From: Oreohelix idahoensis
Lineage: Eukaryota > Mollusca > Gastropoda > Stylommatophora > Oreohelicidae
Assembly: GCA_024509875.1 (NCBI GenBank)
Contig: JAMPIV010017764.1
Coordinates: forward strand, 124,001 to 188,000
Direction of reading: 5' to 3'
DNA: 64,000 nucleotides
A model generated the notes under the pieces. The model was not told the origin of the DNA. It was given only the letters and a program-made list of their open reading frames with translations, and did not search any database. Positions 55,512 to 64,000 of this stretch are shown here, piece by piece. How positions within the stretch are numbered: position 1 is the first letter of the stretch; every line of letters begins with the position of its first letter. The position numbers and the translations under genes are program-made.

Positions 55512-58257
55512 TGGCAAGATTAGATATACGTTTGTGGCAATAAGTGTGGCTGGTTTGTCTAGTGGTTGTGATGAATTTACCGTGATACAACGTTAAAATA
55601 TCTCTAATTATAAAGAGAACATTGTAGGGATAAAAATAATGCGTAAGATACTAAGATACATGCTCGCCCATGCCCGCATTTCCTACCGCCATTCAAACTA
55701 ACTAGTTAGACGTGCAGACGAAACGGTACCCTTGTAGACGGGAGGGAAACGGAGATATAAAAAAGGAAAAATATGACTGAACACATGTTTGAATCTAGGA
55801 AGGCTAAAAGACGCAATTGGTAATAAAAGAGAAAAAAAATCAAGCCACTAGTTAACACAATGTAAGGAAATGGACAGAAAAGACCTTAGCTCTTATTTGA
55901 AACAGTCATATCTTGGACGTTTTACGGTACTTGGTTGTTTTATTTGAATTCAGCGGCAAACGCCGTGGAGAAGGTTCGAAAACAAATTTCAAAAACTAAC
56001 CTTGAGAAAAAATATGTTTTTCTTAATAATAAAGTTATGAATATAAAACCTAGCTAGTTTGATAGCCCATCTTAAGCAGAGAAATAATATACTTTCATTT
56101 ATACAGACGGATAGATAACAAGGAAGATATTGACAAAAGACCGTATTGTTCACATCAGACTAGCGACAGTATTGTTGTGCACACTTTCACTAAAGTTTCA
56201 AATTTTCGTCCTTGAGACACGGAAATGCAAAAATCTAGCTGTAATGAACGAGAGGGGGAAGGTTGGAGAATTGTGGCTAAAAATAACTTAGGAGGCAGGT
56301 GTGTGTAGGTTTTGCGTATAGTTGGTCCAAGAAACAAGTGTGTTTTGTGAAAAACCAAGTAGAGACAGACGGACCAACAGACAGTAATACATACTTGACT
56401 GAGATCTGACTGAAATTTGACTTTTGGTTTGAGATTTGAAAAAAGTTAGAGGGGAAGTCTGTGATTGGACAAATGTATTCATATTAGCGGGATAGAGACG
56501 CGCATTTTTGCCATTTTATATAAGTCTGTCCAGGGACACAGTCAGTTATTTCCAGTGGTGTTTTTCCCAGAAGATATTACATACAATTTAGTGGGACGCC
56601 ATAATATAGCCAGCAGCTCAGCTGAGTTTTGCTAGTAGTAACTGTGTTCTGAATTCTGGTAAGAATGAAAGCATTTATCTTGTTTATTTTAATATTTTGA
56701 GTGATTGATACTGCCATATCATGGAAAATGATTACGACAAGTAAGTGCTTGCTCTAGGTCCCCAGCCGCAGTTCAGGGTCTAGAGACAAACAAAAAATAT
56801 ATGGACGCCTAACTAAGACTATGGAAGGCGGATCTATTATTGAGATCAGTGGGAACATATCACCTATCTTATTGAAGGAAAGAGGAAACTATTGAACATA
56901 TCTCAGATGCAATGCAGTCTTGGGGAACTGATACTATATGAAAACAACTGGGTAAGAAGTGCTATGTTGGTCAGAGAGATCTGACCCATTCTGTGTAATG
57001 TCGTTGTGTTGTGCTGTGTGTAAGAGTGGTGCAGTGGATAGAGTACTGACACATGGTACACATTTTGTTTCAGAATTGTGAGTTTCTGTTGTGGCACTAA
57101 AGGTAGTGCCAAATACTTAAGCAAGAATACACAAGCAGATGTGTGTGCCGCTTAACGTTTGTGTCGGTGCAGCCTACCATTGTATTCCAGTTACAGAGAG
57201 GAGTGGGCCACAGGAATCCTGTCTCAGAGTGTCACAGACGAGATAAGTGAATACGTGGCCGGTTGAAGATTCACCAGTATTCACAACTATTCACAAATAT
57301 TTCCCCCATCAAATATAGACTCAATTCTTGGGAAATAAAACATTTAACTACAGTCTATAAGTCAATGGACAAAGCTTGTTGTAATCACAGAGTGGGAGTG
57401 ATGACACCACCCCAACAGCACATCCAGTAATAGTTCTCCCAGAGACAGGATATACAGTATTAATATTAACCAGTCTTATAAAATACCTATGTACACAAAT
57501 TCCATTTTATTATGCCATATATTTATGCATTCCATTTATAACTCCATAACATTTCATATGTTCTGACCAAAATAAAACATTGGTTCAGAACTAATAAATT
57601 TAGAAAAAATTGTTAAAATCAAAACTAAACAGTCTGAGTTAGTTCAGTGTGTTATAGATTTTATTAATATTATTAGACTTATTAATTACCTGTGTGTGTT
57701 TGTATATTCTATTACAACACATTACATTTCAGTACCCTAGACTTTTTAACGTAGCTACATTCATGATAGTAAAAGAGATCTGTTTGAGATCGTAGTGGTA
57801 GTAAGAAGGGCCTTCTGTAATTCACATGAACTTTTATCTCAGGAGCCTTCACAGCTGACCTCATACAGCACCCTAGGTAACCTAACAACCATACAATACC
57901 ATCAAAACCACTACAGTGGTTCCCGAGCATATGGGACTTTCAAATAATCAACGTATAACATGGCATTAAAATGCTCCAACACCATAAAATGGATCCGAAG
58001 TCCTCGGTAACATATACGAACATATTAATCATATTTGCAATGTATCTGGTGCATCAAGTAGATCCTATATTATCCTAGTTCGCTAATTCCATAATTCATT
58101 TGACGTAACACACAGTTAAGTATTCAACATCCAATTAGTTCCGTCAGGGAACACATTCCAAAACATGCCAGCTAGGCATTAGACACAGCCATCCCATAGA
58201 GGGGAAATATAAACAATGCTCTAGTCGCTAAGTCAAACAAAACGACGTCATGCGAAA
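55512..58257. other. Unassigned sequence
   Basis: No supported gene. A TATA-like TATATAAG at 56518-56525 is the only promoter-like feature. Short frames (56155-56482, 56903-57124, 57712-57930) lack recognisable motifs. Confidence 0.4.
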
Positions 58258-58281
58258 TTACGCATAGCGACTATTAAAAAG

Positions 58282-58515
58282 GGTGCCACACTTGTGAGCA
58301 CTACAATCATTTCCATTACCACTCACGTGGGGCATGCAAAAGGCACACTTGTGAGCACTACAATCATTTCCATTACCACTCACATGTGGCGTGCAAAAGG
58401 CACAGTTGTGAGCACTACAACCATTTCCATTACCACTCACGTGTGGCGTGCAAAAGGCACACTTGGGAGCACTACAATCATGTCCATTACCACTCACATG
58501 TTGCGTGCAAAAGGC
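58282..58515 (-). repeat. 57-bp tandem repeat, 4 units, open on the minus strand
   Basis: The unit length is 57 bp, divisible by three, so the minus strand (58524-58258) stays open. It reads a 19-residue Cys/His-containing repeat (CAFCTPHVSGNGNDCSAHK type) four times. No signal peptide or known domain; the frame is most likely a by-product of the period. Confidence 0.8.
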
Positions 58516-58524
58516 ATACGCCAC

Positions 58525-58985
58525 AGTCCCCTTATATTTCTGTTACACTAGGTATTCCAGAATAGGGTCTACCTTGTAAAACTATCAGTCCCCTTATATC
58601 TCTGTTACACTAGGTATTCCAGAATAGGGTCTACCGTGTAAAACTATCAGTCCCCTTATATCTCTGTTACACTAGGTATTCCAGAACTGTCTACCTTGTA
58701 AAACTATCATCTTCTCAAGTTGCCCTATTCATAGTCATCGTCTTCTCCCCTCCTCTTGTTCCATTCATGTTTGTCTAATTCTTCCCATTGGTTCGCCATT
58801 AGTGATCTTGTAATATTTTTTTCCATTCTACGAACTACGAAAGCTGCCATTCATGAAAGTCTGTACCTTTCTGCTGCCCGCTATTATTGTTCTTCTGGCT
58901 TCGGAGCCATACAGTAGGGCTGACTTGACATTTGAGTTGAAGAATTCTTATTTTTGTGTTTGACTTGGTTTTTCTGATTTACATA
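58525..58985 (-). pseudogene. RTE-like LINE fragment containing three 62-bp satellite units
   Basis: 58525-58712 holds three tandem 62-bp units. From 58713 up, the complement continues into normal RTE sequence (RIRQT, KITNGE, KLQTF at about 58720-58860, then the MALLSSNVKSALLYGSE-like region to 58985). The repeat unit sits exactly where its RTE counterpart belongs. Confidence 0.75.
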
Positions 58986-59194
58986 TTCTGATCGTATGGA
59001 CAATAAAATAAATGAAGTCGTAACAGGATCTTTCATGGCATTGTCATTGTAAAACGACTCCGTGAATGACAATGGGGCATCTGTTTATTGACACTTTGGA
59101 TAAGACAAATGATGTTTTCATCATTGATTTTGACGCAGCTCTGGTGTAGATTCGCCATTGAGTAGTATTATCATCACCATCACCCTTTAACAAT

Positions 59195-59490
59195 CGTATG
59201 CCAGTTCTTCCTGTCCTGTGTCATCAGCCCAGGATCTTTCTACGTGTGTTCATTCCTCTCATTTATATCTTCATTTCTCATCCCCATTGTGTTTGTTGTT
59301 CTCTTTCTACTGCTCTTACCACGGAGATTCCAGAGCGAGAACGTTCTATCAACAGGTTTCTTCAGTTCGTCTTCTGTCCATCTCCAACGTCTTCTGTCCA
59401 TCTGCAACGTCTTCTGTCCATCTCCAACGTCTTCTGTCCATCTCCAACGTCTTCTGTCCATCTCCAACGTCTTCTGTCCATCTCCAGCGT
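59195..59490 (-). pseudogene. RTE-like LINE C-terminal fragment with 20-bp minisatellite
   Basis: The complement reads KPVDRTFSLWNLRGK and, near 59200-59225, LMTQDRKNWH, the RTE C-terminus. The region that should encode RRRWRWIGHTLR is replaced by six 20-bp units (59368-59487, CGTCTTCTGTCCATCTCCAA), reading MDRRRWRWTEDVGDGQK in rotating frames. Confidence 0.8.
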
Positions 59491-59499
59491 CCAGTATTA

Positions 59500-60214
59500 T
59501 TCAACTTTCCGCTCTCTATGGAACAGGGCGCCATCGCTGCATCTCGCTCCATTTAGCAGGAAACCTGGTGCATATGCTGTTACGGCTGTGGTTTTTGTAG
59601 CAATTTGTTTAACAACAGGAGGTTTCCTGCCCCGGATATAGGTACAGTTAATTTTGAACATCAATAATTTTTTTTACAAGTCTCTTGCCTGTTCCAACCT
59701 GCACATGTCATTGGTCATACCACCACACTTTCTGTTTGTGTTGTTGCAAGCGTACTTTAACGAATTGGAATATTTGCTCGGTGTGCTCAGAACGTTTTTT
59801 GTAAGGTCAAGTTCACTTTTGTGGAGTGTCTTGTTTGCGCAGACGGATGGGAGAATGTACAGAGCTCAGCACTGGGGATCCTCTTCCCGAATCACCCCCC
59901 CCCCCCCCCCTCTTTTTTTTCTAGCAAGAATATCTTTTACAGTGCACTGAATGGAAAAAAAGTGGTTTTCCCCATTTCTACCGATTTGGACATTGCAAGC
60001 TTATATACAGTATGATTGGGAAGTCATTTCTTGTTTTTAAATGTTTATTCTCTCTCTCTCCTCCCCCGCTTTTATCGATTTGATGTAGATGAAACAAATG
60101 CCAAACAATGACGGTAATTGCCATTTGACAAATAAGTATTATTATTTTAATTTCTTAGTTCTAGAAACAAAGCAAAACAAAATATAATTGTTTTAAAAAG
60201 CTAGTAAACCGACC
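59500..60214. other. Mostly unassigned sequence
   Basis: A diverged repeat echo (GTGGTTTTTGTAGCAATTTG near 59588) of 15742, and an inverted pair GCAGGAAACCT/AGGTTTCCTGC at about 59558 and 59621. A poly-C/T tract lies at 59897-59920. No gene. Confidence 0.4.
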
Positions 60215-60690
60215 TTACTTCTTCTTCATACACTCTCAGTCGTCTGCTTGAATATTTTCTAAGAAAGCAGCAGTCAGCTTGAGGCTTTTGACATCTCCAT
60301 AGAGTTTTTCCCGAAAACGGTACTGGTGAAGGCTACATGGGCTTTTTCTGTGTTCCTCATATGTGGGGCATCTTTGAAGCGGATGCTCAGCAGTCACTAT
60401 TTGATCTGTGCCACATTTACACTCATAGGTAGTTCCTATCTTTAGCTTGTTGAATTGATAGTATCTCAGTCTGTTGTGGCCCGTTCGGAATCTGAAGATT
60501 ATCACATGTTCTCTTCTGCTGAGCTGGTAATATGCATCATTGTGTGTGTGTGTCCTGAATGCTATGCGTCCCTTTTGTTTCTGTATCTGGTTCTGATAAA
60601 ACTCTTTGCCCCATCGAAAGTTATGCTTGTATCAGGTTGGGGTAACTTTCCACCTTCCTTTGCCAATCTGTCAGCCTGTTCATGACGTTA
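60215..60690 (-). pseudogene. LINE C-terminal zinc-finger fragment, inverted
   Basis: Same family as 29700-30215. From 60505 downward it reads MIIFRFRTGHNRLRYYQFNK and ECKCGTDQIVTAEHPLQRCP, ending at 60236. Upstream (60510-60690) are decayed RNase H end sequences (the complement of TTGGCAAAGG is seen near 60655). The 3' end has CTTCTTCTTCATACACTCTC. Confidence 0.75.
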
Positions 60691-60989
60691 CCAGAGAAGA
60701 AGGATGATGCAGTGTTGCGTTCTAATGCTTATGTAACTTAGCGCTTTATGTAATAAAAAGGCAGTTAATTTTCTTTATTTTGACATTTGATTCATATGAA
60801 TAAGTTGGATATGACTGAAGAAATAACAATCTAAAAACAGGAAGTGACTTTGCAATCACCATGTAGAGATTGTGTAGATGCTACAGCTTCCAAAGTCAGT
60901 TATGACTGAAGGGGCTATTATTATTATTATTAGATGGTACTGTCGCATAGAGATTTATGATCAATACATTTTCTATATTCTTTTCTTTT

Positions 60990-63290
60990 CTGCCCGTGTC
61001 CTCTACTTTATTATCGCTCTTTTATCCTTTTCCTGTTTTTCGCATTCGTTCGTTTGCGACTATATATATTTTCCCATTCTAACGTTTACCTGTTTCTTTT
61101 CTCTTACTGAGTATGCATTTTATTACATCATGTGTCAGTCCCCGGGATGTGAGCGTATAGTGTGATATTTCGTCTAGTCAGACATGATGGCAGACATATC
61201 GTCTACATTTCCATCTGACACGGCGTCCTTCGGCCAGTTTCTCGGCCTGAGGTGTGGAAAGCGCCAGACATACATCGCCCAGAATAGCCGTATGTCGGAG
61301 AAGGCGTTAAGACGCGTATTGACAGGTTATGGCAGGCTTCTGAGTTAATGTGAAGTGTTAGGAGAGGGGGAGATACCGGCGCTATTTCGGATTTCGAAAT
61401 AACGTGGGATGCTTTGTCTGTTTCATATATCCTAGCAGGAGTTTAAACGTGACTTGATTCTGTTCTCCAAATTTGCAGTAGACAGGTTGTTTCGTGCTAA
61501 AGAGAATAAGCTGTATAGCGAAGTCTGAGTTTGTTTCGGAAATTTTGCCGAGCTTCTAGACTACCAATAAATATAAGCGTATCATTCTAAGTTTGTGCGA
61601 TCACCCGCAGTTCTGTTTGGAGGTAATATTTAATATCTATTGTGTTTTCATTTTACTAGTTAGATTTCTGTGCAGAAGAAATTAATATTAAGTCTGTTAT
61701 GTTCTCTAGTGACGTGTTTCAGTGGAAAGCAGAATAAATTATAATTTCTAGCTTAAACTCATGCAGCTATAAATAAATTTAATTTAACTGCTAAATACTC
61801 AGTCGAGAATATTTTAAAACTAACTTATAACTGCACTGATTCATCATTGAGTATTGACGAAATACGTATGTATTTCTAATTCATGATGATTGATTTTATG
61901 AATTATACCTTATTTCACGGGAGATTTAAACGATAAGTCAAGCTCTTCGCTTGCAGTTTATAATGTAAGTTATAACCGAGTACATAGTATGTATAAGTAT
62001 TTTATATGTTGTTTTTTTCTTTATTCAGTGAAAACTGAGGTAGCCCAACTCTACCAGCGTTTTGTACGGAGAAATATCTGTGAAGAACAAAAACATTTTT
62101 TTCTTAAAGACTTGGGTATATAAAGTAAAACCTGTCTAGATTGCGCTGGCATCCAGAACGACAGAGTACCCATTACATAAACTTTAAGATCAAAGAAAGT
62201 AACGGGCCTATCGCGCCAGCTTTAATTCTTCCAGAGAAAAAACTCAAGTACATTTTCAGCCCTTGTGGCAAGCAAAATATTAATATTAGTAACATTCCGA
62301 CGGAGTTGTGACTTGTGGTAGTGTGACCAAATAAAGTCCTATACTGAGAGGAGGCAGTTACCTGACATTCCAAGTTACTAGAAATCTAAGCTATTGACAC
62401 TGTGCTCGCTGTTAACGTTCGTGCCTGGACAATTTTAAAGTGACTTAAACAGACATCCAAAATAAGAATAACCAAGAAAACGTTCCCTGAAGCAGTGAAT
62501 TCAACCCGTCTTTTTTGGAACTGGGGTTCTATTGGCCAGGACTAGCATTGGAGAGTCTGTATGTGCATGTCCTAAAAATTGTGTTTCCAGAAGTTGCTAC
62601 CAAAGCTGTAAGTACGAATGAAAGCACGTGATCACGGCTGACTGATTAGAGTGAATGCAGGACTAAGTGATTCCTTTATTGTTGTATTTTGGCACTCATT
62701 TTGCTGTCTTAAATTTCTTTATGCAAGTTTTGTTGCTAACAATATTTTTCCTTAGGATAGATCAGAGTACAAACGTCTGTTCATACCTTTAAAGGGAAAT
62801 CTTAGACTAAAGCATATGTATCCGTGACTCTTTGGGGCTATCACTTTTCTTTTAACGGGACTGTGGGCTATACATCGAGGGAAAAGATCATACCAATAGG
62901 TCTATTATACTTGCAGCAATCCATTGACTTTATGACTATTTGTATATGCTTTGATGTAATTTTATGTGTTGTGATGGAATTTTCTGATAATTAAAATTCC
63001 CTTGAACTTAATCAGCGTGTCGGTCAGCTCGTTCCAAAATATCTATATTTTCATTTGTCATAGTTTTACGTTTGTGTGTCTATTGTAGTCACTTATGTGT
63101 GTGTGTATGTGAGGAATATATATATATTAATATATATTATATTAGATTTGTCTGACTAATCTAACTCTGTTGTAGATGATAGGCTGACTAAGAGAAGCTT
63201 CTCGAGTGTCAGAGACAGAATCTACTATATTTCCTCCATCTCACCCGTGAAATCTATTTCTATTTTATCACCCCCCACTGAGCTATCACT
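60990..63290 (+). repeat. Unclassified long repeat, copy C (unspliced form)
   Basis: It starts near the GTCCTCTACTTTATTATCGC block (60999). Landmarks follow as in copies A and B: GCAGTAGACAGG (about 61482), intron 61623-62028, TGTGCTCG...GTGCCTGGAC (about 62400), AATCAGCGTGTCGGTCAGCT (about 63009), and the end near 63285. No open frame. Confidence 0.7.
61623..62028 (+). other. GT-AG intron-like segment in repeat copy C (406 bp)
   Basis: Begins GGAG|GTAATATTT and ends TTTCTTTATTCAG|TGAAAACT. Homologous to 11455-11897; absent in copy B. Confidence 0.7.
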
Positions 63291-64000
63291 TATTATGAAG
63301 ATCATTAAGTGTTGAATTATGTCTTGCATTTAAAGCATGAAGAAGACAAGGACAGTGGGTAATAATGAAATAACGAGACATAGTATTTAAGAAATTGTGA
63401 AGCTTGCATATACCAGGGAATAAGATTTACGTATATAATGCAATGAAAATACAGCTTCAGCTTCCATCTTAGTAATGAACATGAATTTAAGTATTAGATA
63501 TACAAATCATATATTAAAGTAAGAATAATAAAATTTCTGCTTACCCGTCCCAACATCACCCACAGATTGCTTCTCGAGGCTTGCCTGGTCTTCTCACAGT
63601 GGTAGCTCCAGTGGTCCCCTATTCTAGCTCTTGCTTAAGATGGTTTTTGCCACTAATCTAAGCTGTCTCTTTTGTAAAGGCACTTAATTCTAGTTAATTA
63701 AGAGTTTAGCACTGCTAATAGCTTAAAAAGCCCATCTTTCCATGACGACAGGCAATAGTTGACTTGTTTTTAGCAAATTTCTGCTAGACCATCTTTACAA
63801 CGAGTTTACAGGTGTGATAACCTGTCATATCTCTACCAGACTCTTGGGGAATGTTCGTACCCACAGTTTTTTTGATACCTGCTTTAAACAAGACCCTCTC
63901 AAGCTGTCCTCGCGCCCCACGTGATGTAGCGTGGGTCACGCTGTCAAGCCATGCCACTGGCCTCATAAATAATTCTGGCATGTACAAGTCTGGCCGTGGT
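63291..64000. other. Unassigned sequence at window end
   Basis: Low-complexity AT-rich sequence followed by a less AT-rich stretch (63560-64000). A minus-strand frame of 67 codons at 63784-63987 has no recognisable motif. Confidence 0.35.

Noticed and set aside
59198..59641. 147-aa and 118-aa plus-strand frames
   Set aside because: They arise from the 20-bp minisatellite and antisense RTE sequence.
1..64000. Host multi-exon protein gene
   Set aside because: No chain of open segments with splice sites and a recognisable non-transposon domain was found on either strand.

Overview
This 64 kb window comes from a eukaryotic, almost certainly invertebrate metazoan genome. It is AT-rich and holds no recognisable host protein-coding gene. 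I found no host exon chain, no rRNA and no intact tRNA gene. The repeat types (RTE-like LINEs, Gmr1-like Ty3/gypsy elements, tRNA-derived SINEs, mariner/Tc1/hAT elements) fit a lophotrochozoan such as a gastropod mollusc. That placement is inference from repeat flavour only.

Layout. 1-5280: 5' part of a minus-strand Gmr1-like Ty3/gypsy element, cut by the window edge and sitting against the RT ORF of an RTE-like LINE (5281-6660). 6830-8115: LINE 3' fragment running into a long degenerate tetranucleotide repeat. 8598-8773: hAT MITE. 9040-10378: mariner. 10750-13205, 19620-21603 and 60990-63290: three same-strand copies of an unclassified repeat of about 2-2.4 kb, two with a GT-AG intron that the third lacks exactly. 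13206-24065: LINE and SINE debris, one hAT MITE, and unassigned DNA. 24066-28650: one LINE copy apparently split by a 2.55 kb insert that carries a TTAA-flanked MITE. 28940-30510: SINE and LINE tails.

30712-44684: a second Gmr1-like Ty3/gypsy element on the plus strand, used as a landing pad by at least five later insertions. Its 5' LTR holds two 5'-truncated LINEs. Its pol holds an LTR joined to a copy of most of a tRNA-Ile. Pol also holds a compact DNA transposon (CACTG termini, TAA target duplication, one near-intact transposase frame). Its 3' LTR holds a hAT MITE. Copy 1 serves as the empty-site reference for the pol insertions, and the other LTR serves for the LTR insertions. Pol domain order is protease-integrase-RT-RNase H, and the Gag is SCAN-like. 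Both are Gmr1 hallmarks.

45283-46812: Tc1-like element. 48800-49350: 37-bp minisatellite. 50485-55511: a 62-bp satellite derived from RTE coding sequence, containing a hAT element that was duplicated together with its flanking satellite. 58282-59490: three more tandem arrays (57 bp, 62 bp, 20 bp), two of them inside RTE fragments. 60215-60690: LINE tail. Nothing here works as an operon or pathway; the window records layered transposition, satellite birth and decay.
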